Shown here: in pieces, positions 19,300 to 27,024 of the stretch
Layout of the letters: the number at the start of each line of letters is the position of its first letter
Numbering within the stretch: the stretch's first letter is position 1
Notes under the pieces: generated by a model
Told to the model about the DNA's origin: nothing
Database searches by the model: none
The model's input: the letters and a program-made list of their open reading frames with translations, nothing else
Position numbers and translations under genes: made by a program
Origin: Gemmatimonadota bacterium
Lineage (GTDB): Bacteria > Gemmatimonadota > Gemmatimonadetes > Gemmatimonadales > GWC2-71-9
Length of the DNA: 58,752 bases
NCBI GenBank assembly: GCA_003222055.1
Contig: QHUT01000059.1
Location: 1-58,752 of the forward strand
Direction: 5' to 3'

Positions 19300-20324
19300 C
19301 GCGCCGGCTGGTGGTCGACCTCGCGTCGCCCCGCGCCGCGTGGCGGATCCCGCCCGCGGCGGTGCAGACGATCCGCGCGGCGCTCGGCCCCGGCTGGGAG
19401 GTCCTCCAGGTCCAGGCACCCGCGACCTCGGACGGCGACGGCGGCTCGGGGAGCCCCGAGGCGGTGGCCGCCGCGCGCGGCGCGGAGATCTATCTGGGGT
19501 ACGGAGTGCCGCCGGGGGTGGCCGCGGCGGGGCGGGGGACCCTGCGCTGGATCCATACCGGCACCGCCGGGGTGGGTGCGAGCCTGTCGCACGTCGCCGG
19601 GAGCGACATCGTGCTCACGAACAGCGCCGCCGTGCACGCCGAGCCGATCGCCGACTGGACGATCGCCGCCCTCGCCTACTTCGCGCGCGGCCTGGACCGG
19701 ATGCGCGCGTTCCAGGCGGCGGAGCACTGGGCGAGCACGGAGCTCACGGCGGTCCCGGTCCCGTTCCGCGAATTCGCCGAGCTGCGACTTGGCGTGTTCG
19801 GCCTGGGCGGCATCGGCGGCGCGATCGCGCGGCGCGGTCTCGCGCTCGGGATGAGCGTCGCGGGCGTGCGCCGGCGGCCGGAGCTGGGCGGCCCGCCCGG
19901 GGTCCGCTGGGTGATGGGGCTCGACGCGCTGCCCCGGCTCGCGTCCGAGAGCGATTGCTTCGTGATCGCCGCGCCCCACACGCCGGAGACCAAGGGGGCG
20001 GTCACCCGGGCAATGCTCGAACGCCTCCCGACGGACGCGATTGTGGTCAACGTTTCTCGCGGGGCGCTGCTGGACGAGACCGGTCTGCTCGACCTGCTCG
20101 ACGCGTCGCGCCTGCGCGGTGCGGCCCTCGACGTGTTCGCCGTGGAGCCGCTCCCGCCGGGCCATCGCTGTTGGCGCCACCCGCGCGTGCTGGTGAGCCC
20201 CCACGTGGCCGCGGTGACGGCCCGCTTCTGGGACCGGGAGACGGGGCTCATCGTGGAGAACATCACGCGCTATCTTGCAGGGTCCCCGCTCACCAACAAG
20301 GTCGACCTGGAGGCCGGCTACTAG
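19296..20324 (+). CDS. D-2-hydroxyacid dehydrogenase family protein
   Basis: 342 aa from a GTG that overlaps the previous stop. The Rossmann motif GVFGLGGIGGAIA is at about residues 167-179, followed by a basic RRR that suggests NADP preference. The catalytic Arg is in NVSRGALLDE, the Glu in FAVEPLP and the His in SPHVAA. The substrate-binding half is divergent. It probably reduces glyoxylate, hydroxypyruvate or another 2-oxoacid; the exact substrate cannot be read from sequence. Confidence 0.87.
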   Translation: MTRRLVVDLASPRAAWRIPPAAVQTIRAALGPGWEVLQVQAPATSDGDGGSGSPEAVAAARGAEIYLGYGVPPGVAAAGRGTLRWIHTGTAGVGASLSHVAGSDIVLTNSAAVHAEPIADWTIAALAYFARGLDRMRAFQAAEHWASTELTAVPVPFREFAELRLGVFGLGGIGGAIARRGLALGMSVAGVRRRPELGGPPGVRWVMGLDALPRLASESDCFVIAAPHTPETKGAVTRAMLERLPTDAIVVNVSRGALLDETGLLDLLDASRLRGAALDVFAVEPLPPGHRCWRHPRVLVSPHVAAVTARFWDRETGLIVENITRYLAGSPLTNKVDLEAGY

Positions 20325-21487
20325 TGGAAGAGAAGTCCAAGAGCACCCGCGCGAGCGCCGCGACGCAGCAGCGCGGGATCGAGCAGATCATCAAGGCGGC
20401 GATCGACCGCAATGCGTCCGACCTCCACATCAAGGCCGGCGACGTGTTCCGCGCGCGAATCGACGGCAAGCTGGTGCCGCTGACCAAGCAGCGCCTCACG
20501 CCGGAGCAGACCAAGGCCATCGCCCAGCACCTCATCCCCAACGACGAGGACCGCGCCCGGCTCGACAAGCTCCGCGACTACGACTGCTCCTGGGGCATGC
20601 CCGGCGTGGGGCGGTTCCGCGTGAATATCCTGCGACAACGATCGTCGTTCATGATCGTCATGCGCGTCATTCCGTTCGACATCCCGACGTTCGACAGCCT
20701 CAAGCTCCCCCCGATCCTGTCGACCATTGCGGCGGCGGAGCACGGCATGATCCTGGTAACCGGCGTGACCGGCTCGGGAAAGAGCTCGACCATGGCGGCC
20801 ATGGTCAACCAGATCAACCAGACGCAGCACAAGCACGTCGTCACGCTCGAGAACCCGATCGAGTTTCTGCATCGCGACATCAACAGCTCGGTGACGCAGC
20901 GGGAAATCGGCGTGGACACCGACGATTTCCGCGCCGGCCTGCGGGCCGCCCTCCGGCAGGACCCCGATGTCGTCATGATCGGCGAGATGCGGGACGCCGA
21001 AACGATCGACACGGCCTTGAAGGCGGCCGAAACGGGGCATCTCGTCATATCCACGCTCCACACCCCCGACGCCGTCACCACGATCACGCGTCTCGTGTCG
21101 ATGTTCCCGACCGAGGAACAGGAGGTCGCGCGCACGCGGCTGTGCGAGGCGCTCCAGGCCGTCGTGTCGCAGCGGCTGCTGCCGCGCGCCGACGGCCGCG
21201 GGCGGGTGCCCGCCGTGGAGGTCCTGATCTGCACCGCCGCGGTGCGCGACATGGTCAAGGACCACGCCCGCACGCCCGAGCTGCACGACTACATCCGCGA
21301 CGCGCGCGAGCAGTTCGGGATGCAGACCTTCGACCAGCACCTGATCGAACTGGCGATGGACGAGGTGGTGAGCTACGAGGCGGCGGTGGCGGCGGCCACG
21401 AACCCCAAGGAGTTCGAGCGCCAGATGCGCGACGAGCGCCGCCACGCACGCGTCGCCGCGTCCGCGGAGGCGACCCCGCGTCGGTGA
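20324..21487 (+). CDS. PilT-like type IV pilus retraction ATPase
   Basis: 387 aa; GTG start sharing one base with the preceding stop. N-terminal PAS-like domain (NASDLHIKAGDVFRARIDG), Walker A GVTGSGKSST near residue 147, Asp box and Walker B (PDVVMIGEMRDAETI), and the His box TGHLVISTLHT. This is the PilT/PilU layout rather than PilB. No other pilus gene is in the window, so it is separated from the pilus machinery. The last 15 residues are Ala/Arg-rich. Confidence 0.92.
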   Translation: MEEKSKSTRASAATQQRGIEQIIKAAIDRNASDLHIKAGDVFRARIDGKLVPLTKQRLTPEQTKAIAQHLIPNDEDRARLDKLRDYDCSWGMPGVGRFRVNILRQRSSFMIVMRVIPFDIPTFDSLKLPPILSTIAAAEHGMILVTGVTGSGKSSTMAAMVNQINQTQHKHVVTLENPIEFLHRDINSSVTQREIGVDTDDFRAGLRAALRQDPDVVMIGEMRDAETIDTALKAAETGHLVISTLHTPDAVTTITRLVSMFPTEEQEVARTRLCEALQAVVSQRLLPRADGRGRVPAVEVLICTAAVRDMVKDHARTPELHDYIRDAREQFGMQTFDQHLIELAMDEVVSYEAAVAAATNPKEFERQMRDERRHARVAASAEATPRR

Positions 21488-21494
21488 TGGGGCA

Positions 21495-22382
21495 GTGACG
21501 GCACGGCAGCTCGCGGGCGTGCTCGCTCCCATCACCACGCCGTTCGACCGGACCACGGGGGACGTCGCCCCGGTCCACCTGCGGGACAACGTGATGCGCC
21601 TGGTGCAGGACGGGCTCGACGGGGTCGTGGTGGCGGGCTCGACGGGGGAGTCGGCGCTGCTCGACGCGGACGAACAGCGGCGCATGGTGGCGTGGGTGCG
21701 CGACGTCCTTCCCGATCAACGCTGGCTCGTGGCCGGTACGGGCGCCGAATCCACGCGACAGGCGGTGGCCCTCACCCGTGCCGCCGCTGCCGAGGGCGCG
21801 GACGCCGTGCTCGTGCGCCCCCCGAGCTATTACTCGGCGGCCGTCTCACCCGCGAGCTTGGTCGATTACTATCGCGCCGTTGCCGAGGCGAGTCCCATCC
21901 CGGTGCTGGTGTACAACATCCCCAAGTACACGCACCTCCCCGTCGCCGCCGCCCTGCTGCAGCAGCTCGCTGCCCACCCCAACGTCGTGGGGGTCAAGGA
22001 CTCATCGGGAGACGCCAAGAACCTCGCCGCCTACCGCGATGCCGTCCCCCAGTGGTCGGTGCTCGTCGGCTCGGGCTCGCTCCTGTACACGGCCCTCGAG
22101 CTGGGGTGCGACGGCGGCGTGCTCGCGGTGGCGTGCTTCGCCGCCCGGCTGTGCGCCGGCGTTCTGGCGGCGTTCCGGGCCGGCGACCGCACGCGGGCGG
22201 GGAACCTGCAGGAGCGCCTCGTGCCGCTCGACAAGGAGATCGTGGCCAAGCTCGGACCGGCGGGGGTGAAGGCGGCGATGGACGCCGTGGGAGGGGGGCT
22301 GTACGGCGGACCGGTGCGCCCGCCGCTCGCGCCCGTCGCGCCGGCCGACCGGGAGCGCGTCGCCAAGCTCGTCGCCGCGTGA
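21495..22382 (+). CDS. dapA: dihydrodipicolinate synthase family aldolase
   Basis: 295 aa TIM barrel, GTG start. GSTGES (the family's GTTGE phosphate/pyruvate site), Tyr in VLVYNIP and the Schiff-base Lys in GVKDSSGD are all present, as in DapA, which condenses pyruvate with aspartate semialdehyde for lysine and diaminopimelate. Related aldolases share these residues, so DapA is the likeliest but not the only reading. GTGA overlap with the next gene. Confidence 0.83.
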   Translation: MTARQLAGVLAPITTPFDRTTGDVAPVHLRDNVMRLVQDGLDGVVVAGSTGESALLDADEQRRMVAWVRDVLPDQRWLVAGTGAESTRQAVALTRAAAAEGADAVLVRPPSYYSAAVSPASLVDYYRAVAEASPIPVLVYNIPKYTHLPVAAALLQQLAAHPNVVGVKDSSGDAKNLAAYRDAVPQWSVLVGSGSLLYTALELGCDGGVLAVACFAARLCAGVLAAFRAGDRTRAGNLQERLVPLDKEIVAKLGPAGVKAAMDAVGGGLYGGPVRPPLAPVAPADRERVAKLVAA

Positions 22383-23287
22383 CCGACTACCGGGGCCTGC
22401 TGGACGAGGTGGCCGTTCCCAGGCTCGCCGGCACCAGCCCCGCCGAGCGCGTGCGCGAGGTGCTGAAACGCGAGCTCGCGGCCCGCGGCTTTGTCGCCAT
22501 GGAGCACCGCTTCACCGGTCGATCCCTGCTGCACCGGTTGGCCCGGGTCCCGGTCTCGGGCGTCAACCTGATTGCCGTGCGTCCCCGCGCCCGCGTGGCC
22601 ACGTGGCTCGTGGCGCATTACGACTCGAAAGGCCAGCCCCTCTCCATGGCCGCACGCCTGGTGGCGGCGGCCCTCACCGGAGTCGGTGTGGTCGAGGTGC
22701 TCGGCCTCGCGCTGCGCGCCCTGCTCGGTACGGTCCAGCCGGGGCCGCTCGACGGTGTGATCGGCGGCGCCGGTGCCGCGGGCGCCGCCCTGCTCGCGCT
22801 CAACCGTGTGACCGCTCGCTCGGCGGGCGCGGTCGACAACGCGGCGGGCGTCGTCACGGCACTCGCCACCGTCGATGCCCTGCCGCCCGAGGCCCCGGTC
22901 GGCGTGATCTTCCCGGACGCCGAGGAATACGGCCTGCTGGGCGCGCGGGCCCTGGTTCGGGAGCGGGCCAACCTGCTGGCCGACACGACCATCGTCAACT
23001 TCGACGGCATCGACGACCGTGGCACGACGATCGCCCTGATGCATCGCGGTGGTGCGACGGTCGAGCGTGTGGCCCGTGCGCTCGAGGCGAGACGCGCGCG
23101 CTGGCTCCCCGTCGTGGTGGATGGGCTCGCGCTCGCGCCCACGGCGCGCGAGTGCGTCACGATCATGCGGGGTACCTGGGGGACTGCGACGGTCGTCCAT
23201 ACGCCGCGCGATGTTCCCGCGCGACTGACCCTGGACGGCGCCCGCCGCGTGGCGGGGGCGGTCGCGGCCGCGCTCTTCCCAGGCTGA
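22379..23287 (+). CDS. M28-family metallopeptidase with hydrophobic insert
   Basis: 302 aa. Zinc-peptidase residues are in family order: HYD (His80, Asp82), AVDNAAG (Asp153), PDAEEYG (Glu182, Glu183), NFDG (Asp209) and a late His in VVHTPRD. Between the first two motifs, residues about 90-141 are strongly hydrophobic and look like two membrane helices, which soluble M28 enzymes lack. No signal peptide is evident. The stop codon lies inside the first hairpin of repeat C1. Confidence 0.8.
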   Translation: MTDYRGLLDEVAVPRLAGTSPAERVREVLKRELAARGFVAMEHRFTGRSLLHRLARVPVSGVNLIAVRPRARVATWLVAHYDSKGQPLSMAARLVAAALTGVGVVEVLGLALRALLGTVQPGPLDGVIGGAGAAGAALLALNRVTARSAGAVDNAAGVVTALATVDALPPEAPVGVIFPDAEEYGLLGARALVRERANLLADTTIVNFDGIDDRGTTIALMHRGGATVERVARALEARRARWLPVVVDGLALAPTARECVTIMRGTWGTATVVHTPRDVPARLTLDGARRVAGAVAAALFPG

Positions 23288-23357
23288 AGCCTGGGCCCGG
23301 CGACGCACTGCCCTGAAGGGCAGCGCACCAACCGGGCCCACCCTTTAGGGTGGGAAC
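23276..23357. repeat. multi-hairpin repeat, copy C1
   Basis: Ends are TTCCCA...TGGGAA inverted. Inside are three nested or adjacent hairpins: CCCAGGCTGAAGCCTGGG (23278-23295), a stem GGCCCGG/CCGGGCC enclosing GCCCTGAAGGGC, and CCCACCCTTTAGGGTGGG (23338-23355). The whole would fold as a branched, cloverleaf-like RNA or cruciform. A second copy in the opposite orientation is at 37391-37494. The TGA of the upstream peptidase is in the loop of the first hairpin. Confidence 0.85.
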
Positions 23358-23364
23358 GGATGCG

Positions 23365-23393
23365 TTGACGCCCCTTGCTCCAGGGTCTAGCTT
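23365..23393 (+). promoter_or_regulatory. putative purA promoter
   Basis: TTGACG (23365-23370), 17 bases, TAGCTT (23388-23393). Transcription would start near 23400, placing an intrinsic-terminator hairpin (23412-23438) in the short leader of purA. Confidence 0.5.
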
Positions 23394-23411
23394 CCCACGG
23401 AGGATACTAGA

Positions 23412-23438
23412 ACGCCCCGGCTGTCGGGGCGTTTTTTT
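23412..23438 (+). terminator. intrinsic terminator in the purA leader
   Basis: ACGCCCCG/CGGGGCGT stem with a short loop, followed by seven T. Only 11 bases separate the T-run from the purA ATG, with the ribosome binding site GGGGAG between them. There is no room for a promoter after it, so purA must be read through it: either an attenuator or a leaky terminator for upstream transcripts. Confidence 0.8.
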
Positions 23439-23449
23439 GCTGGGGAGCC

Positions 23450-24730
23450 ATGTTCGGACCGAAAACGCACTGCGTGGTCGTGGTCGGCGCCCAGTGGGGC
23501 GACGAGGGGAAGGGCAAGATCGTCGACGTGCTCGCCGAGCGCGCCGACCTCGTGGTGCGGTACCAGGGCGGCGCCAACGCCGGTCATACCGTGCACACCG
23601 CTGCGGGCGAGTTCGTGCTCCACCAGATTCCCTCGGGCATAATCCAGGGAGCGGTTTGCGTCGTCGGCAACGGCGTGGTGCTCGATCCGGAGACGCTGTT
23701 CACCGAGCTCGACGCCTTGAGCGAGCGCGGCGTGCGCACCGAGCACAAGCTCTACGTCTCGGATCGCGCGCACCTCACGCTCCCGTTTCACAAGCTGCTC
23801 GACCGGGCCCGCGAAGCCAGGGAGAAGATCGGCACCACCGGGCGCGGCATCGGACCCACCTACGAAGACAAGTACGGGCGGCGGGGCCTCCGGGTAGGTG
23901 ACCTGCGCAATCCCGGGCGCGCGCGGGAGCTGGTGTGCGCGCGGGTGCAGGCGGCGAACCAGTTCCTCGAGGTGCTGGGCTCGCCTGAGCGAGCCGACGC
24001 CACGGAGCACGTGCAGCTGCTCGAGCGGCTCGCGCCGCGCCTCTTGCCGCTCGCCGTCGACGCGGGACGCGTCGTGTGGGAAGCGTTGCAGCGCGGGGAG
24101 TCGGTGCTGCTGGAGGGGGCTCAGGGCGCCCTGCTCGACGTCGACCACGGCACCTACCCCTACGTCACGTCTTCCAACACCACGGCCGGGGGCGCCGCGG
24201 TCGGAGCCGGGATCGGACCGACCGCCATCGACGCCGTCCTGGGTGTGGTCAAGGCGTACACGACACGCGTGGGCAACGGGCCTCTGCCCACCGAGGCCGC
24301 TCCCCCGCTCGGCGAGAAGATCCGGGAGCTGGGCGACGAGTTCGGGGCCACGACGGGACGCCCTCGCCGCTGCGGCTGGTTCGACGCCGTGGTGGTGCGC
24401 TACGCCGTGCGGGTCAACGGGCTCACCGGCCTCGCGGTCACCAAGCTGGATGTGCTCGACTCGTTCCCCGAAATCCCCGTATGCGTCGGCTACCGCCTCG
24501 ACGGCGAAGCCCTCGATTCGATGCCGGCCGAAGTGGAGCGGCTCGGACGTGTCGAGCCGGTGTACGAGTCGCTACCGGGCTGGCAACGATCCCTGAGCGT
24601 GGTCCGACGGCTGGCGGACCTGCCGCCGCCCGCTCGGGCCTACCTGGATCGCCTCCAGGACCTGGCCCATGCTCCCATTCAGTACGTCAGCGTGGGTACG
24701 CACCGCGACCAGATCATCGAAGTGACGTGA
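23450..24730 (+). CDS. purA: adenylosuccinate synthase
   Basis: First committed step from IMP to AMP: IMP + Asp + GTP. 426 aa, the usual length. The P-loop GAQWGDEGKGKIVD contains the catalytic Asp; GGANAGHTV holds the catalytic His; GTTGRGIGPTYEDK and GVVKAYTTRVGNGP are conserved. It starts with ATG 11 bases after a terminator T-run. Confidence 0.97.
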   Translation: MFGPKTHCVVVVGAQWGDEGKGKIVDVLAERADLVVRYQGGANAGHTVHTAAGEFVLHQIPSGIIQGAVCVVGNGVVLDPETLFTELDALSERGVRTEHKLYVSDRAHLTLPFHKLLDRAREAREKIGTTGRGIGPTYEDKYGRRGLRVGDLRNPGRARELVCARVQAANQFLEVLGSPERADATEHVQLLERLAPRLLPLAVDAGRVVWEALQRGESVLLEGAQGALLDVDHGTYPYVTSSNTTAGGAAVGAGIGPTAIDAVLGVVKAYTTRVGNGPLPTEAAPPLGEKIRELGDEFGATTGRPRRCGWFDAVVVRYAVRVNGLTGLAVTKLDVLDSFPEIPVCVGYRLDGEALDSMPAEVERLGRVEPVYESLPGWQRSLSVVRRLADLPPPARAYLDRLQDLAHAPIQYVSVGTHRDQIIEVT

Positions 24731-24743
24731 CACTGTCGTCTTA

Positions 24744-25742
24744 ATGCTCGATCTTGCGGTAATCGGCGCCGGGCCCTGCGGGCTCGCCGTGGGCGTCGCT
24801 GCAAAGCGGGCGCATCTCGCGTGCTCGCTTTTCGACAAAGGCCCCGTCGTTTCCAGCCTGCTGCGCTATCCATTGTACATGACGTTTTTCTCCACGCCCG
24901 AGAGGCTCGAGATCGGCGTTCCATTCGTCATTGCCGGGGACAAGCCCACGCGGCGCGAAGCCCTGGCGTATTATCGGCGCGTGGCGGAGCACTTCGAGCT
25001 GGACGTGCGCCAGTATCACGAAGTCGTGCGGGTGAAACGGGCGCCGGAGGGGTTCGAGCTGATGGCGCGTCATCCGGGGACGCCTGAGCCGGAGACGATC
25101 CGCAGTCGTCACCTGGTGTGCGCGACCGGTTACTTCGAGTCACCCAACCTGCTCGGCGTCCCCGGGGAAGACTTGCCGCACGTATCGCACTTCTTCGTCG
25201 AGCCACACCCGTACTGGCAGCAGCGCGTGGTGGTGGTGGGCGGGGGCAATAGCGCCGTAGAGGCCGCGCTCGAGCTCAGCCGCGTGAACGCGCAAGTGAC
25301 GATGGTGCATTTCCTGGGCGACTTCGACCGCGGCGTCAAGCCGTGGGTGCTGCCCGACATCACGAACCGCGTGAAGGAAGGCCGCGTGGCCGTGCGCTGG
25401 TGCAGCCGGGTGGTGGAGATCGCGCGCTCGCACGTCGTGGTGCGGCGTGAGCCGGACGGGGACCGGGAGACCGTGCCGGCCGACTTCGTGCTGGCGTTGA
25501 CGGGCTACCGCGCCGACTTGACCCTGCTCCGGTCTTTGGGGGTCGAGGTCGGCGAGACCACGGGCGTGCCCCGTCACGACCCGACTACCATGGAGACCAA
25601 CGTTCCGGGCGTCTACATCGCGGGCGTGCTCTCGTCCGGGTTCGACGCCAACAAGATCTTCATCGAGAACGGCCGGGAGCACGGCGGCCGGATTTGCGAC
25701 CACCTCAAAAGCAAACCCCCCAGAGTTGCCCCTGGGGGGTGA
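24744..25742 (+). CDS. ypdA: YpdA-family bacillithiol disulfide reductase
   Basis: 332 aa FAD/NADPH flavoprotein. It begins LDLAVIGAGPCGLAVGVAA (FAD-binding GxGxxG) and has a second nucleotide motif VVVGGGNSAVEAAL near residue 164, plus the YMTFFSTPERLEIG segment typical of YpdA. In Firmicutes the enzyme reduces oxidised bacillithiol, so this points to bacillithiol as thiol buffer here. No bshA/B/C gene is in the window. The final codons form a strong GC hairpin. Confidence 0.86.
   Translation: MLDLAVIGAGPCGLAVGVAAKRAHLACSLFDKGPVVSSLLRYPLYMTFFSTPERLEIGVPFVIAGDKPTRREALAYYRRVAEHFELDVRQYHEVVRVKRAPEGFELMARHPGTPEPETIRSRHLVCATGYFESPNLLGVPGEDLPHVSHFFVEPHPYWQQRVVVVGGGNSAVEAALELSRVNAQVTMVHFLGDFDRGVKPWVLPDITNRVKEGRVAVRWCSRVVEIARSHVVVRREPDGDRETVPADFVLALTGYRADLTLLRSLGVEVGETTGVPRHDPTTMETNVPGVYIAGVLSSGFDANKIFIENGREHGGRICDHLKSKPPRVAPGG
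25715..25740 (+). other. GC hairpin over the ypdA stop codon
   Basis: ACCCCCCAG (25715-25723) pairs perfectly with CTGGGGGGT (25732-25740) across an 8-base loop; the ypdA stop begins at its last base. There is no T-run, so it is not a standard intrinsic terminator, but it may stabilise the 3' end. The next 168 bases to the glycerate kinase start hold no gene I can support; a CATAAT at 25888-25893 could be a -10 box. Confidence 0.6.
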
Positions 25743-25910
25743 TCGCCTGCTCGACATCGTGCGCCCTAGAACCCGATGCGAGCGAGACGAAGCTGTCTGC
25801 CATCGCGCTAGGAAGCAAGAAGAGTGCCTTGAGTGCGATTGCGATCACGGCGCGAGTTTCTCGTCCCCACTTCCAGACAGCATGCCGCATAATGCATCTT
25901 TCATTGCGTA

Positions 25911-26999
25911 ATGCAAGACATTGACGTAGTTCTCGTTGCCCCGGCGGCTTTCAAGGGCACGCTGGGGCCCCGGCAGGTCGCCGAAGCGATCTCTGCGGGC
26001 GCGCGCCGGGCATTGCCGGGCGCCGCCGTGCTGCAATGCCCGATTTCCGATGGCGGGGATGGGCTGCTTGATGCGGTGCTGCCGCCCGGGTCGCTGCGTG
26101 AGCACCTCAGGGTCACGGGGCCCTTGGGCGAGCCGGTGTCGGGCGAGCTCGGCTGGATCGACCCGGAGACGGCGATCTTCGAGAGCGCTACCGCCTGCGG
26201 CATTGCCCTACTGCGACCGGATCAGCTCGATCCGCTGCGGGCCACCACGCGAGGCGTGGGCGAGATGGTTTGGGAAGCCGTCGAGCGGGGTGCTCGGACG
26301 GTGGTCGTAGGGCTCGGCGGATCGGCCACCGTCGACGGGGGCACCGGTGCGGCCCGGGGGTTGGGTTGGTCGCTGCGTGACGCGTCGGGAGCCGCCGTGC
26401 CCGAGGGCGGAGGCTCGCTGGCCCAGCTCGCGGCGCTCGACGGCGGATGGGGCCTCGAGGCGCGGGTGGTCGCGTTGGCGGACGTGACGACGGCGCTGGT
26501 AGGGCCGCAGGGTGCGGCGCCGGTGTTCGGCCCGCAGAAGGGGGCGGGAGCGGAGGGCGTGAAGCTCCTGTCCCGCGGCCTCGAGCGTCTCGGCGATCTG
26601 ATGGCCCGCCACGGCCGGCCCGATCTCGCGACGCTCCCGGGAGGCGGCGCGGCGGGAGGGCTCGGGGCCGGACTCGCGTTCTTCGCCAAGGCTCAGCTCC
26701 TGCCCGGTGCCGAGTGGGTGTTGTCGCGCGTGGGGTTCGACGCCGCGCTCGCCAGGGCGCAGCTGGTGATCACGGGTGAAGGGTCGTTCGACCGTACGTC
26801 GCTGGTCGGCAAGGCCTCGGGCGAGGTGGTGCGGCGCGCGCAGGCTGCCAAGAAGAAAGTCGCGGTGATCGCGGGCCGGGTCGAAGGACTGATCGGCTTG
26901 CACGCGCTCGACGGCGAGGGGAAGGTGCTGGACGCCGCGGGGCTCGTGGCCCTCGCGGAGCGCGCGGTGCGCCAGGCGTTCGGGTTGCCCGCCGCCTAG
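25911..26999 (+). CDS. glycerate 2-kinase
   Basis: 362 aa, GarK/GlxK family. Signatures: APAAFKGTLGPRQVAEAI at the N-terminus, CPISDGGDGLLDAV, GLGGSATVDGGTGAARGLG and the late GEGSFDRTSLVGKASGEV. It phosphorylates D-glycerate to 2-phosphoglycerate, feeding glyoxylate or serine-derived carbon into glycolysis; the hydroxyacid dehydrogenase at 19296 could supply glycerate, though it is not in the same operon. Confidence 0.92.
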   Translation: MQDIDVVLVAPAAFKGTLGPRQVAEAISAGARRALPGAAVLQCPISDGGDGLLDAVLPPGSLREHLRVTGPLGEPVSGELGWIDPETAIFESATACGIALLRPDQLDPLRATTRGVGEMVWEAVERGARTVVVGLGGSATVDGGTGAARGLGWSLRDASGAAVPEGGGSLAQLAALDGGWGLEARVVALADVTTALVGPQGAAPVFGPQKGAGAEGVKLLSRGLERLGDLMARHGRPDLATLPGGGAAGGLGAGLAFFAKAQLLPGAEWVLSRVGFDAALARAQLVITGEGSFDRTSLVGKASGEVVRRAQAAKKKVAVIAGRVEGLIGLHALDGEGKVLDAAGLVALAERAVRQAFGLPAA

Positions 27000-27014
27000 C
27001 GGCGCGCCTATCTT
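26985..27014 (+). promoter_or_regulatory. putative glyS promoter, near-leaderless
   Basis: TTGCCC (26985-26990), 18 bases, TATCTT (27009-27014); the -35 box lies in the last codons of glycerate kinase. Only 10 bases separate the -10 box from the glyS ATG, with no Shine-Dalgarno sequence. Confidence 0.5.
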
Positions 27015-27024
27015 CCGGCCCTCT

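Noticed and set aside
25715-25740. Rho-independent terminator after ypdA
   Set aside because: The stem is strong but no T-run follows; listed only as a hairpin.
25705-25890. 61-residue minus-strand frame with a hydrophobic stretch resembling a signal peptide
   Set aside because: It overlaps the ypdA end and its GC hairpin, has no good ribosome binding site, and the hydrophobic part is short. Not supported without conservation.
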